NCBI RefSeq assembly: GCF_011038795.1
Contig: NZ_JAAKDU010000002.1
Coordinates: 272,681-336,680 of the forward strand
Reading direction: 5' to 3'
DNA length: 64,000 nucleotides
From: Streptococcus tangpeifui
GTDB lineage: Bacteria > Bacillota > Bacilli > Lactobacillales > Streptococcaceae
This document shows, one piece after another, positions 1 to 8,475 of the stretch; position 1 is the stretch's first letter, and each line of letters opens with the position of its first letter. The position numbers and the translations under genes were made by a program. The notes below the pieces were generated by a model, which was not told the DNA's origin, did not search any database, and saw only the letters and a list, made by a program, of their open reading frames with translations.

Positions 1-2
1 CT

Positions 3-80
3 AAAGACTGTGTCAAAAAGATAAATCGTCTAGAAAATCTTGATTTTCTGCCGATTTCCTGTTTTGACTTTGTCTTTTTT
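3..80 (+). terminator. Long nested hairpin with T-run, probable terminator of the gene upstream of parC
   Basis: Arms at 3-18 and 62-77 are complementary apart from two central bases, and the second arm runs into a run of T at 75-80. Nested inside are AAATCG/CGATTT and AGAAAATC/GATTTTCT pairings, so nearly the whole stretch folds. The shape is that of a rho-independent terminator. It would end the preceding gene, probably parE by the usual streptococcal order, although parE lies outside the window. Confidence 0.75.
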
Positions 81-100
81 ACGGGCTTTGTATCTTAATT

Positions 101-2560
101 ATGTCTAACATTCAAAACATGTCCCTTGAGGACATTATGGGAGAGCGCTTTGGCCGCTACTCCAAATATATCATTCAAGAGCGGGCTTTACCTGATATCC
201 GTGATGGTTTGAAGCCAGTACAGCGTCGTATCCTTTATTCCATGAATAAGGACGGGAATACTCATGATAAGGGTTATCGTAAGTCTGCCAAGTCAGTCGG
301 TAATATCATGGGGAATTTTCACCCGCATGGGGATTCATCGATTTATGATGCCATGGTGCGGATGTCGCAGGACTGGAAGAATCGTGAGATCCTCGTAGAA
401 ATGCACGGGAATAACGGTTCTATGGACGGTGATCCACCGGCTGCTATGCGGTATACAGAGGCTCGCCTGTCGGAAATTGCAGGATATCTCCTTCACGATA
501 TTGACAAAGATACAGTGCCTTGGGCCTGGAACTTTGATGATACGGAAAAAGAACCGACAGTCCTGCCTGCTGCCTTTCCCAACCTTTTGGTTAATGGAGC
601 AACTGGTATTTCGGCTGGTTATGCGACCGATATTCCACCCCACAATCTAGCTGAGGTCATTGATGCAGTTATCTATATGATTGACCATCCTAAGGCTACG
701 GTTGATAAGCTCATGGAATTCATGCCTGGACCAGACCTACCGACAGGCGCCATTATCCAAGGAGCTGACGAAATCCGTAAAGCTTATGAAACTGGTAAAG
801 GGCGTGTGGTTGTGCGTTCGCGTACAGAGATTGAGCCTCTCAAAGGTGGTAAGGAACAAATTATTGTTACCGAGATTCCTTATGATGTCAACAAGGCCCT
901 GCTGGTCAAGAAAATTGATGAGGTTCGTATCAACAATAAAGTACCTGGCATCGCTGAGGTACGGGACGAATCTGATCGTGATGGTTTGCGCATTGCCATT
1001 GAACTTAAGAAGGATGCGGACAGTCAAGCGATTCTTAACTACCTGCTTAAATACACCGACTTACAAATCAATTATAACTTTAACATGGTGGCCATCGATA
1101 ATTTCACGCCAAGGCAAGTTGGGATTATTCCAATCCTGACTAGTTATATTGCCCACCGGCGGGATATTATCGTGGCCCGCTCTAAATTCGATAAGAAGAA
1201 GGCCGAAAAGCGTCTCCATATTGTAGAAGGACTGATTAGGGTACTCTCTATTTTGGATGAAGTGATTGCCTTAATTCGGGCTTCGGAAAACAAGGCGGAT
1301 GCTAAGGAAAACCTTAAGGTCTCTTATGACTTTACCGAGGAGCAAGCCGAAGCTATTGTGACCTTGCAGCTCTACCGTCTGACCAATACTGACATCGTCA
1401 CTTTGGAAGAGGAGGATGCAGCTCTGCGGGAGCAAATTGCTACCCTCAAAGCCATCATCGGCGATGAACGCACCATGTATAATCTCATGAAACGTGAACT
1501 CCGTGAGGTTAAAAAGAAATTTGGTAACCCTCGTCGTTCAGAACTGCAGGCTCAAGCACAAGCGATTGAAATTGATACAGCCAGCCTGATTGTCGAAGAA
1601 GACACCTATGTCAGCTTAACTCGCAGCGGCTATGTCAAACGAACCAGCCCGCGTTCCTACAATGCGTCTACACCTGAAGAACTAGGCAAGCGGGATGACG
1701 ATCAAGTTGTCATCATTGCACCGGCTAAGACAACCCAGCACCTGCTGATTTTTACCAATCTCGGCAATGTCATCTACCGACCGATTCATGAACTGACTGA
1801 TATTCGTTGGAAAGATATTGGTGAGCATCTTTCACAAACGGTAACAAATTTTGCGACCGATGAAGAGGTACTCTATGCCGAAATCATTGATGACTTTATC
1901 CCTGAAACTTACTTTGCAGTGACTAAGCAAGGGCAAATTAAGCGAGTGGATCGGACTGAATTTCAGCCATGGCGGAGTTATAAAACTAAATCGGTTAAGT
2001 ATGCCAAACTTAAAGGTGAAGAAGATCAGATTGTTACTATTGCTCCAATCAAGTTGGATCAGGTCATGATAATTACTGAAAAAGGCTATGCCCTACACTT
2101 TTCTATTGAAGAGGTGCCTGTTGTTGGTGCTAAAGCAGCAGGAGTCAAAGCTATCAACCTTAAAGATGGTGATACCGTTAAGTCAGCTTTTATTGCCAAC
2201 ACTAAATCCTTCTTTATTCTGACTCAACGCGGCAGTCTCAAGCGGATGGCAATGGATGATATTCCATTAGCCAAGCGGGCAGGGCGTGGCCTGCAAGTTC
2301 TCAGAGAACTCAAGTCAAAACCGCATCGCATCTTCCTAGCAGGACCGGTCCTGTCAGATGCCAATACCCAAGACCTTGACCTCTTCAGTACAGAAGTCCA
2401 AGAATCTAATGACCAACAGATTTTGGAAGTCATGTCTAAGACTGGTAAGATTGAACAAGTCAACTTGGTTGACCTAGGTCTATCTGAGCGTACCAGCAAC
2501 GGTAGTTTCATTTCAGATACCATCTCAGATGAAGAAGTCTATAAAGCAGAAGTGAAATAG
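101..2560 (+). CDS. parC: DNA topoisomerase IV subunit A
   Basis: This is the DNA breakage-reunion subunit of topoisomerase IV, which with ParE decatenates daughter chromosomes. The 819-residue length fits streptococcal ParC. The active-site tyrosine is Tyr118 in the motif AAMRYTEARLS. The quinolone-resistance region reads HPHGDSSIYDAM with Ser79 and Asp83, the unmutated residues. The C-terminal half (about 500-800) carries the beta-pinwheel repeats that wrap DNA. The start MSNIQNMSLEDIMGERFGRY matches the family N-terminus as I recall it, although no good Shine-Dalgarno sequence precedes it. Only about 20 bases separate it from the upstream hairpin, so it may depend on readthrough or on a promoter inside that hairpin. 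Confidence 0.98.
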   Translation: MSNIQNMSLEDIMGERFGRYSKYIIQERALPDIRDGLKPVQRRILYSMNKDGNTHDKGYRKSAKSVGNIMGNFHPHGDSSIYDAMVRMSQDWKNREILVEMHGNNGSMDGDPPAAMRYTEARLSEIAGYLLHDIDKDTVPWAWNFDDTEKEPTVLPAAFPNLLVNGATGISAGYATDIPPHNLAEVIDAVIYMIDHPKATVDKLMEFMPGPDLPTGAIIQGADEIRKAYETGKGRVVVRSRTEIEPLKGGKEQIIVTEIPYDVNKALLVKKIDEVRINNKVPGIAEVRDESDRDGLRIAIELKKDADSQAILNYLLKYTDLQINYNFNMVAIDNFTPRQVGIIPILTSYIAHRRDIIVARSKFDKKKAEKRLHIVEGLIRVLSILDEVIALIRASENKADAKENLKVSYDFTEEQAEAIVTLQLYRLTNTDIVTLEEEDAALREQIATLKAIIGDERTMYNLMKRELREVKKKFGNPRRSELQAQAQAIEIDTASLIVEEDTYVSLTRSGYVKRTSPRSYNASTPEELGKRDDDQVVIIAPAKTTQHLLIFTNLGNVIYRPIHELTDIRWKDIGEHLSQTVTNFATDEEVLYAEIIDDFIPETYFAVTKQGQIKRVDRTEFQPWRSYKTKSVKYAKLKGEEDQIVTIAPIKLDQVMIITEKGYALHFSIEEVPVVGAKAAGVKAINLKDGDTVKSAFIANTKSFFILTQRGSLKRMAMDDIPLAKRAGRGLQVLRELKSKPHRIFLAGPVLSDANTQDLDLFSTEVQESNDQQILEVMSKTGKIEQVNLVDLGLSERTSNGSFISDTISDEEVYKAEVK

Positions 2561-2571
2561 CTCCATTTTAA

Positions 2572-2607
2572 GAAATTAGACGATTCCATCGTCTGATTTC
2601 TTTTGTT
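2572..2607 (+). terminator. parC terminator
   Basis: GAAATTAGACGA pairs with TCGTCTGATTTC around a TTCCA loop, followed by TTTTGTTTT, twelve bases after the parC stop. Confidence 0.85.
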
Positions 2608-2981
2608 TTAGAGGATAATTAAAAGAATATTATCAAGAACAGTTCACGTTAAATAAGAAAAGTAACATGAAAATTCTATAGTTTTTACACTTATCTGCTT
2701 ATCGATACTTTTGCTATTTTTGCTATTATGATGGTAAAAATTTATGGGCCCTTAATTTTGAAATTTAATCACACAGATGTAACGGTAAAAGAGCCTTATA
2801 TTACTGATTGATGGTTTAAAAAATCATCAGGAATTGATTGAGAAAAGATAAGCATTGTAATGTGTCAAACTTTGATTATCCTTGGAAAAGTTTGTCAGTA
2901 GCCAATAATAAAAAAATGAACTGTTTGAAAATGAGCAACTCTTCCTATTAACCAAATTTTCTGAATTTTTCCACAAAAACC
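2608..2981. other. Intergenic stretch with possible coding debris
   Basis: No intact gene is visible between the parC terminator and the ilvE promoter. On the plus strand around 2690-2860 one frame reads a hydrophobic segment followed by IYGPLILKFNHTDVTVKEPY and is then broken by stops. It looks like the decayed start of a small membrane protein, but I cannot name it. The stretch is more AT-rich than its flanks. Confidence 0.35.
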
Positions 2982-3010
2982 TTGAAAAAGCAACTAAAAA
3001 GGACTACAAT
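2982..3010 (+). promoter_or_regulatory. ilvE promoter
   Basis: TTGAAA and TACAAT are separated by exactly 17 bases, 37 bases upstream of the ilvE ATG. I see no T-box or other leader in the short 5' UTR. Confidence 0.7.
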
Positions 3011-3046
3011 AAAATCATATTACCTGTTAGAAAGAGGGATTGATTT

Positions 3047-4069
3047 ATGACAGTTGATTTAGATTGGGAAAACTTGGGGTTTGAGTATCACAAACTCCCT
3101 TATCGCTACCTTTCTTATTATAAGGATGGTAAATGGGACGAAGGCAAATTGACAGAAGACGCGACTTTGCATATTTCTGAAAGCTCTCCAGCTCTGCACT
3201 ATGGCCAACAAGCTTTTGAAGGATTGAAAGCCTATCGCACCAAAGATGGTTCAGTTCAACTTTTTCGTCCTGACCAAAATGCGGCTCGCCTGCAACGAAC
3301 AGCTGACCGCCTCTTGATGCCACAAGTACCGACTGATAAGTTCATTGATGCTTGTAAGCAGGTCGTTAAGGCTAATGAAGACTATGTGCCGCCTTATGGT
3401 ACAGGAGCAACCCTTTATCTGCGTCCTCTCTTGATTGGAGTCGGTGATGTTATCGGAGTGCATCCAGCTGATGAATATATTTTCACAGTATTCGCTATGC
3501 CAGTTGGTAACTACTTCAAGGGTGGCTTACAGCCAACTAACTTCTTGATTCAAGACGACTATGACCGAGCTGCTCCTCATGGTACAGGTGCTGCTAAGGT
3601 TGGTGGTAACTATGCGGCCAGTCTTATGCCGGGTGACATTGCCCACAATACAGGCTTCTCGGATGTCATCTATCTGGACCCTGCTACCCACACGAAGATT
3701 GAAGAAGTGGGTTCAGCAAACTTCTTCGGTATCAGTAAGGATGATGAGTTTATAACGCCGCTCAGCCCATCGATCCTGCCGTCTATCACTAAATACTCCT
3801 TGCTTTATTTGGCAGAACATAATCTTGGTCTCAAGCCTGTTCAAGGTGATGTCTTTATTGATGATTTGGATCGCTTCAAAGAAGCCGGTGCTTGCGGTAC
3901 TGCAGCAGTTATCTCCCCAATTGGTGGTGTTCAACACGGTGATAATTTCCATGTCTTTTACAGTGAAACAGAAGTAGGACCTATCACCCGTAAGCTTTAC
4001 GATCTCTTGACTGGTATTCAATTTGGTGATGTCGAAGGTCCAGAAGGCTGGATTTATAAGGTCGATTAA
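3047..4069 (+). CDS. ilvE: Branched-chain amino acid aminotransferase
   Basis: A PLP enzyme that interconverts leucine, isoleucine and valine with their 2-oxo acids using glutamate/2-oxoglutarate. It works in branched-chain amino acid synthesis and acid-stress metabolism of streptococci. At 340 residues it has the normal type-II BCAT length. The N-terminal region holds HYGQQAFEGLKAYR, and the Schiff-base lysine is expected at Lys184 in GAAKVGGNYAAS. The later motifs EVGSANFFG and CGTAAVISPIG are also family-typical. The RBS AAAGAGGGA precedes the ATG. It is monocistronic: its own promoter lies upstream and a strong terminator downstream. Confidence 0.97.
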   Translation: MTVDLDWENLGFEYHKLPYRYLSYYKDGKWDEGKLTEDATLHISESSPALHYGQQAFEGLKAYRTKDGSVQLFRPDQNAARLQRTADRLLMPQVPTDKFIDACKQVVKANEDYVPPYGTGATLYLRPLLIGVGDVIGVHPADEYIFTVFAMPVGNYFKGGLQPTNFLIQDDYDRAAPHGTGAAKVGGNYAASLMPGDIAHNTGFSDVIYLDPATHTKIEEVGSANFFGISKDDEFITPLSPSILPSITKYSLLYLAEHNLGLKPVQGDVFIDDLDRFKEAGACGTAAVISPIGGVQHGDNFHVFYSETEVGPITRKLYDLLTGIQFGDVEGPEGWIYKVD

Positions 4070-4087
4070 ACGTTTATATACCTAATC

Positions 4088-4122
4088 AACTTCCTGAAAG
4101 TTTAGTTTCAGGGAGTTTTTTT
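4088..4122 (+). terminator. ilvE terminator
   Basis: AACTTCCTGAAA pairs with TTTCAGGGAGTT and is followed by a T-run, shortly after the ilvE stop. Confidence 0.88.
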
Positions 4123-4237
4123 GGTTAAATCGAAATGAAAAACTACTAGTTAAAAATAAATAGCATTTCACCTTGCATGCCATCATGATTTTTTGTAAAA
4201 TTAAAAGGAAATTTAATCAAAATAAGGAAGTTAAACC

Positions 4238-4468
4238 ATGGCAAAAAAAGATAAAAAAATTGAAATCCAGTTAGCGGATGCTCAAGTCCTTGTTTCAGGC
4301 AAGCGGTTGGCCGGCTACGAACTGACCATTGGGAAACGTACCGTCGGTCAAATCGTAGAAGTAGATGGTCAGTTTACGACTGTTGAAAAAGAAGGACTCA
4401 AAGATTCCTACAAAACCTTAGATCAGGCAATAGAATCAATCATTGAAAGTTACAACCTAAATCACTAA
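4238..4468 (+). CDS. DUF2969 family small protein
   Basis: A 76-residue, lysine-rich cytosolic protein starting MAKKDKKIEIQLADAQV. It has the look of the DUF2969 family found next to ilvE in streptococci. The sequence predicts a small beta-rich fold: alternating hydrophobic strands from residue 7 to 55 and a C-terminal helix. No catalytic motif is visible and the function is unknown. The RBS AAGGAAG lies nine bases before ATG. The gene ends just before the tRNA-Tyr promoter. Confidence 0.85.
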   Translation: MAKKDKKIEIQLADAQVLVSGKRLAGYELTIGKRTVGQIVEVDGQFTTVEKEGLKDSYKTLDQAIESIIESYNLNH

Positions 4469-4474
4469 AAACTG

Positions 4475-4504
4475 TTGACATTAAGGGTTCCTTTATGTTA
4501 GAAT
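4475..4504 (+). promoter_or_regulatory. Promoter of tRNA-Tyr
   Basis: A consensus TTGACA -35 box is followed 18 bases later by TAGAAT. It begins seven bases after the stop of the preceding gene and ends 15 bases before the mature tRNA-Tyr. Confidence 0.75.
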
Positions 4505-4519
4505 GAACCCTAGTTGCAT

Positions 4520-4600
4520 GGAAGGGTAGCGAAGAGGCTAAACGCGGCGGACTGTAAATCCGCTCCTTCGGGTTCGGGGGTTCGAATCCCTCCCCTTCCA
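4520..4600 (+). tRNA. tRNA-Tyr (GTA)
   Basis: An 81-base class II tRNA with a long variable arm. The acceptor stem GGAAGGG pairs with CCCTTCC and the discriminator is A. The anticodon loop ACTGTAAATC gives anticodon GTA, and the T arm holds GGTTCGAATCC. CCA is not encoded. Confidence 0.97.
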
Positions 4601-4740
4601 TACTCAGGATACAAAGACCGTTTAAAAATCCGTACGAAATAGGAAGCTGACGAAGCGTTAGATATAACGCTAGGAAGTTTATCTTTTTCACTAGGGTTTT
4701 AGGTCGTGTTCAACTTGGTTCTCTAATTTGTCCTGAGTAT
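4600..4740 (+). other. Structured spacer between tRNA-Tyr and tRNA-Gln
   Basis: The bases after tRNA-Tyr (ATACTCAGGA at 4600-4609, then CAAA at 4612-4615) pair with TTTG and TCCTGAGTAT at 4727-4740 just before tRNA-Gln. This closes a domain of about 140 bases. Inside is a perfect six-pair stem-loop, GCGTTA-GATA-TAACGC, at 4655-4670. This is more structure than a plain tRNA spacer needs. It may be an RNA of its own or a processing signal. I do not recognise the family with certainty. Confidence 0.5.
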
Positions 4741-4755
4741 TAAGTTATTTGCTTT

Positions 4756-4827
4756 TGGGGTATAGCCAAGCGGTAAGGCAAGGGACTTTGACTCCCTCAT
4801 GCGTTGGTTCGAATCCAGCTACCCCAG
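4756..4827 (+). tRNA. tRNA-Gln (TTG)
   Basis: A 72-base tRNA. The acceptor stem TGGGGTA pairs with TACCCCA, and the discriminator is G. The anticodon loop CTTTGAC gives TTG, and the T arm holds GGTTCGAATCC. It is probably co-transcribed with tRNA-Tyr because no separate promoter is obvious. Confidence 0.97.
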
Positions 4828-4942
4828 TCTGAGGTTATGAGGCTAGTCCTTAAACCGTTAAGTTATCCTTGCGGGTTGCCTTAAGAAAATATAGTGTTGT
4901 CGAGAGCTGGCCAGTTCAGTTCTTGCTGGAGGTTTTTTTAGA

Positions 4943-6139
4943 ATGAATGAATTTGAAGATTTGCTAAACAGTGTTAGCGAAGTTAACCCTGGTGACGTTG
5001 TCACTGCTGAAGTTTTGACAGTTGATAATGATCAAGCAAACGTAATTATAGAAGGTACTGGTATTGAAGGTGTCTTGACTCTTCGTGAATTGACTAACGA
5101 TCGTGAAGCTGACATTAATGACTTTGTTAAATCTGGTGATAAGATTGAAGTTCTTGTTCTTCGTCAAGTTGTTGGTAAAGACACAGATACTGTTACTTAT
5201 CTTGTCTCTAAAAAACGCTTAGAAGCACGTAAAGCTTGGGATAAACTTGTCGGTCGTGAAGGTGAAGTTGTAACGGTTAAAGGAACTCGTGCCGTTAAAG
5301 GTGGACTGTCAGTAGAATTTGAAGGACTTCGTGGATTTATCCCTGCTTCTATGCTTGATACGCGTTTTGTTCGTAATACAGAACAATTTGTTGGTCAAGA
5401 TATCGAAGCTAAAATCAAAGAAGTTGATCCAGCTGAAAATCGTTTTATTCTTTCGCGGCGTGAAGTTGTGGAAGAAAAGAATGCAGCAGCTCGTCAAGAA
5501 ATCTTCTCTAAACTTGAAGTTGGTTCAGTTGTTCAAGGTAAAGTGGCTCGTTTAACTAGCTTCGGAGCTTTTGTTGACCTTGGCGGTGTTGATGGACTTG
5601 TTCACGTGACTGAGCTGTCTCATGAACGTAATGTATCACCTAAGTCAGTTGTTTCTGTTGGCGACGAAATTGATGTTAAAGTTCTTGCTATTGATGAAGA
5701 GGCAGGGCGTATCTCACTCTCATTGAAGGCTACAACCCCTGGACCATGGGATGGTGTTGAACAAAAATTAGCTGCTGGCGATGTTATCGATGGCAAGGTT
5801 AAGCGTTTGACTGATTTTGGTGCTTTTGTTGAAGTTCTCCCTGGTATTGATGGACTTGTTCACATTTCACAAATTTCTCACAAACGTGTTGAAAATCCAA
5901 AAGATGTCCTTTCAGTAGGTCAAGAAGTTCAAGTAAAAGTTTTGTCAGTTGATGCTGATGCAGAGCGTGTATCATTGTCAATCAAAGCTCTTCAAGAACG
6001 TCCTGCTGATGCAGAAGGCCAAGGAGAAAAACGTCAATCACGTCCACGTCGTCAAAAACGTGAAAGACGCGATTACGAATTGCCAGAAACCCAAACAGGT
6101 TTCTCAATGGCAGATCTCTTTGGAGATATTGAATTGTAA
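4943..6139 (+). CDS. rpsA: 30S ribosomal protein S1
   Basis: An RNA-binding protein with four S1/OB-fold domains at roughly residues 17-85, 103-170, 188-256 and 273-342. The last two are the best conserved ([18 protein letters not shown] and [19 protein letters not shown]). Firmicute S1 is shorter than the six-domain E. coli protein, and 398 residues is normal for streptococci. A basic tail (about 350-375) is followed by an acidic end, ADLFGDIEL. The RBS GGAGG lies ten bases before ATG. Codon use is strongly biased, as expected of a highly expressed translation gene. A terminator follows the stop codon. Confidence 0.97.
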   Translation: MNEFEDLLNSVSEVNPGDVVTAEVLTVDNDQANVIIEGTGIEGVLTLRELTNDREADINDFVKSGDKIEVLVLRQVVGKDTDTVTYLVSKKRLEARKAWDKLVGREGEVVTVKGTRAVKGGLSVEFEGLRGFIPASMLDTRFVRNTEQFVGQDIEAKIKEVDPAENRFILSRREVVEEKNAAARQEIFSKLEVGSVVQGKVARLTSFGAFVDLGGVDGLVHVTELSHERNVSPKSVVSVGDEIDVKVLAIDEEAGRISLSLKATTPGPWDGVEQKLAAGDVIDGKVKRLTDFGAFVEVLPGIDGLVHISQISHKRVENPKDVLSVGQEVQVKVLSVDADAERVSLSIKALQERPADAEGQGEKRQSRPRRQKRERRDYELPETQTGFSMADLFGDIEL

Positions 6140-6142
6140 GAT

Positions 6143-6167
6143 AAAGCAGCCTACAGGCTGTTTTTTT
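6143..6167 (+). terminator. rpsA terminator
   Basis: CAGCC pairs with GGCTG around TACA, with seven T following, directly after the stop codon. Confidence 0.85.
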
Positions 6168-6572
6168 GTGGTCACAAGCAATATATTAGAAAAATCTTGT
6201 TTTGAGCAGACAGCGATTTGTACAGCAGAAACAGTAGGCTCTTTTTGGTATTTCAAAGAGTTTGAGTCTGGTAAACTTATCAAGTTCCTAGAGTCATTCT
6301 TGTTCCACAAGTAGTGAAAAATATTAGTATGAGAAAATTACTGAGAATCATAAGGGGACGCAAAATGCGACCAACGAGCTGGTCGCGTTCATTAAAAATT
6401 AGATCAACCACTATCCCAAGAAACTACTCGGTTACAGATCTCTTCAGATGATTTTTGTGGCTGGCTAACTTCGACTTAAATTTTGCCACTTACTTTGAGA
6501 ATAACACCTATCTAAAATCTTATTATTTCCTATAGCAAAATCTTTTTGAACATGGTATAATACTATCTGTTG
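6168..6572. other. Intergenic region before tRNA-Arg
   Basis: No intact gene is visible. A hairpin GCGACCA-ACGAGC-TGGTCGC lies near 6366-6385 without a T-run. Upstream, around 6199-6314, a short open frame reads FEQTAICTAETVGSFWYFKEF and may be gene debris, but I cannot assign it. A TATAAT box at 6556-6561 sits 11 bases before the mature tRNA-Arg and probably belongs to its promoter, although no good -35 box is seen. Confidence 0.4.
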
Positions 6573-6644
6573 CCACTCTTAGTGTAATGGATATCACGTA
6601 AGATTCCGGTTCTTGAGATGGGGGTTCGATTCCCTCAGAGTGGA
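6573..6644 (+). tRNA. tRNA-Arg (CCG)
   Basis: A 72-base tRNA. The acceptor stem CCACTCT pairs with AGAGTGG, and the discriminator is A. The anticodon stem TAAGA/TCTTG encloses loop TTCCGGT, so the anticodon is CCG. The T arm holds GGTTCGATTCC. Confidence 0.93.
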
Positions 6645-6650
6645 AAGAAA

Positions 6651-6677
6651 GAGGCTGAGACAAAAGTTCTCAGCCTT
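6651..6677. terminator. Bidirectional terminator, member of the ACAAAAGT palindrome family
   Basis: GAGGCTGAGA pairs with TCTCAGCCTT around CAAAAGT. It lies between the convergent tRNA-Arg and the TVP38-like gene. The same 27 bases occur exactly, in reverse orientation, at 33669-33695. Confidence 0.8.
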
Positions 6678-6716
6678 ATTTATTTGGTCAATTTTATTTT
6701 TGCTCAGTTTCTATGA

Positions 6717-7319
6717 CTATTTCTTAGTAAAGCCGAAAAGGTAATAGGCCCATTTACCACCAAGTTCCCAAATCAGATTATAACCGACAACAGAAATGGG
6801 TTTGGTCCAAATCATAATCATGGTGAATTTTTTCAAGGACATATTGGTCAGACCAGTGACCATGACCATGAGATCAGCTGGAGAGACAGGAGAGACCATA
6901 CAGAAGATAAAGAAACGTTCATAACCGGGGCTTTCCAGCTTGGCCTCATACTTCTTAAAGGTCTCCTCTTTAACGAAAAGAAGAATAAATTTACGGCCAA
7001 AATTTTGAACCAAAATAAAAAGAATGATACTGCCAATGATAATACCGATAGAATTATAAAGCAGACCTTGCCAGAAACCAAAGACAGCAAAACCAACAAT
7101 AGTCGTGACTCCACCGGGAATGATGGGTAAAACCACTTGAATAATTTGAATAAGCGTAAAAATCAGAGGGGAGAGTATCTTGTATTGAGCAACCCAGGTT
7201 TTAAAGCGCTCAAAATCACTCAGTGTTCCATCTTTAAAGAGCCAAATAACTAGAATAGCACTGACAATTAAGACTAGCCAGCCTAACCATTGAATGGCTT
7301 TCTTGAAAAATTCATACAT
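6717..7319 (-). CDS. TVP38/TMEM64 (DedA-like) family membrane protein
   Basis: A 200-residue integral membrane protein of the SNARE-associated/VTT domain family (TVP38/TMEM64). Family members are implicated in lipid scrambling or membrane homeostasis; no specific substrate can be read here. Segments at about 12-28, 48-66, 72-110 and 133-195 are hydrophobic. The central motif IPGGVTTIVGFAVFGFWQGLLYNSIG carries the family's G-rich re-entrant loop, and VSPVSPADLMVMVTGLTNM is the second conserved loop. It converges on tRNA-Arg and diverges from ssrA. The start MYEFFKKAIQW gives a normal cytosolic N-terminus. Confidence 0.85.
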   Translation of the reverse strand: MYEFFKKAIQWLGWLVLIVSAILVIWLFKDGTLSDFERFKTWVAQYKILSPLIFTLIQIIQVVLPIIPGGVTTIVGFAVFGFWQGLLYNSIGIIIGSIILFILVQNFGRKFILLFVKEETFKKYEAKLESPGYERFFIFCMVSPVSPADLMVMVTGLTNMSLKKFTMIMIWTKPISVVGYNLIWELGGKWAYYLFGFTKK

Positions 7320-7348
7320 GGTTTGATTATACCCTAATTCACTTATTT

Positions 7349-7377
7349 TTGCTATTTCTAACTGGATTTGTTATAAT
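7349..7377 (+). promoter_or_regulatory. ssrA promoter
   Basis: TTGCTA and TATAAT with a 17-base spacer. The -10 box ends 17 bases before the mature tmRNA end, leaving a short 5' leader for RNase P to remove. Confidence 0.75.
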
Positions 7378-7394
7378 GGCTCAAGTAATGTTTA

Positions 7395-7740
7395 GGGGTC
7401 GTTACGGATTCGACAGGCATTATGAGGCTTGTTTTGCAACCCATCGGCAGATGTTAAAATGCCAGTTAAATATAACTGCAAAAAATACAAATTCTTACGC
7501 AGTAGCTGCCTAAACACCAGCCTGTGTGACTAATAACAGATTGCTTGTGTTTGTTTATTAGTCTTAAAATCAGCAAGCTACATTAGGTTGCAGTCAGGTC
7601 AGCCTAAAAGAGATTTACTGACTCGCAAGACTTGGGCTTGAGTTATGTGTCGAGGTCTTGTTAAATTAATACATAACCTATGGTTGTAGACGAATAAGTT
7701 AGCAGGTGTTTGGACGTGGGTTCGACTCCCACCGGCTCCA
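7395..7740 (+). ncRNA. ssrA: tmRNA
   Basis: One-piece transfer-messenger RNA that rescues stalled ribosomes. The 5' end GGGGTCG pairs with the 3' end CGGCTCC, with discriminator A at 7740. The 5' part has GTTACGGATTCGACAGG, and the 3' part has the tRNA-like T arm GGTTCGACTCC. The tag-coding frame after the resume alanine reads AKNTNSYAVAA followed by TAA, the usual streptococcal degradation tag. CCA is not encoded. Confidence 0.98.
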
Positions 7741-7780
7741 TAGAAAATTTCTAATTTTCGGATAAAAGGAAGGGTTTTTT

Positions 7781-8425
7781 ATGATGAAAAAAGTCATTAC
7801 AGGTCTCATGAGTCTCCTGGCGATTACAGTTTTAGTGGCTTGCCATAAGTCAAGCAATGATGATAACTCAACGTCATCATCTTCTTTATCTCTATCATCT
7901 TCCACGCTACAGAGCTCTGATAACCATGATAATGTTCGAAAAAACTTTGATAAGGTAAGTTTGGGTAAGGCTGATAATGATTTTTCTGGGGGTACGAATT
8001 TAGCTCAGTTGAAACAATATTTCGGTGAGCCTAAAGCTCATAAGCAAGAAAAGCCTTCATCGGGGAATATCACTTTAGAAGTTTATACTTGGAATATTGG
8101 TAGTATTACTGTTGAAGTCAAGCTCTTTAACGATAGTACGCTGGTTCGTTCGATTAAAGGCTATTCTTATCATCGCTCTGCTAATTTTTCAGTTAAGGAT
8201 TATCAAAATCTGAAGACTGGTTATGCCTACTCGGATATGGTAGCGAAATATGGGGCTCCCGACAGTCTATCAGAGGCAGCATCCTCAGATAAGACTGAAT
8301 TACAGGCAGTCTGGTCTAGTAACCTCAAGCTCGCCAAAGGGCAAAAAGATGGTCAGATGATTCTGAACTTCACTAATGGTAAATTGACTGATAAGGAACA
8401 AACCGGCCTAGGTACGGCTAAATAA
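7781..8425 (+). CDS. Putative lipoprotein with BLIP/SmpA-like repeats (DUF3862-type)
   Basis: A 214-residue exported protein. The signal peptide ends in lipobox LVAC with the lipidated Cys at residue 21, followed by a Ser/Asp-rich linker to about residue 60. Two related modules follow: one with LAQLKQYFGEPKAHKQ and one with YQNLKTGYAYSDMVAKYGAP. This spacing of a helix then G-x-P is typical of SmpA/BLIP-type folds such as DUF3862. It is anchored on the outer face of the membrane, and its binding partner is unknown. Two ATG codons in tandem (7781, 7784) follow GGAAGGG, and either could start. It is separate from ssrA and ends at a strong bidirectional terminator. Confidence 0.8.
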   Translation: MMKKVITGLMSLLAITVLVACHKSSNDDNSTSSSSLSLSSSTLQSSDNHDNVRKNFDKVSLGKADNDFSGGTNLAQLKQYFGEPKAHKQEKPSSGNITLEVYTWNIGSITVEVKLFNDSTLVRSIKGYSYHRSANFSVKDYQNLKTGYAYSDMVAKYGAPDSLSEAASSDKTELQAVWSSNLKLAKGQKDGQMILNFTNGKLTDKEQTGLGTAK

Positions 8426-8430
8426 GTTAT

Positions 8431-8457
8431 AAAAAAGACCTCTGCGAGGTCTTTTTT
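8431..8457. terminator. Bidirectional terminator between convergent genes
   Basis: A-run, GACCTC-TGC-GAGGTC, T-run. It serves the lipoprotein gene on the plus strand and the ABC permease on the minus strand. Confidence 0.92.
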
Positions 8458-8475
8458 ATGGGAGTTATATGGGAG

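Noticed and set aside
6199..6314. Short frame after rpsA as a gene
   Set aside because: No usable start signal and no recognisable protein; at most debris.
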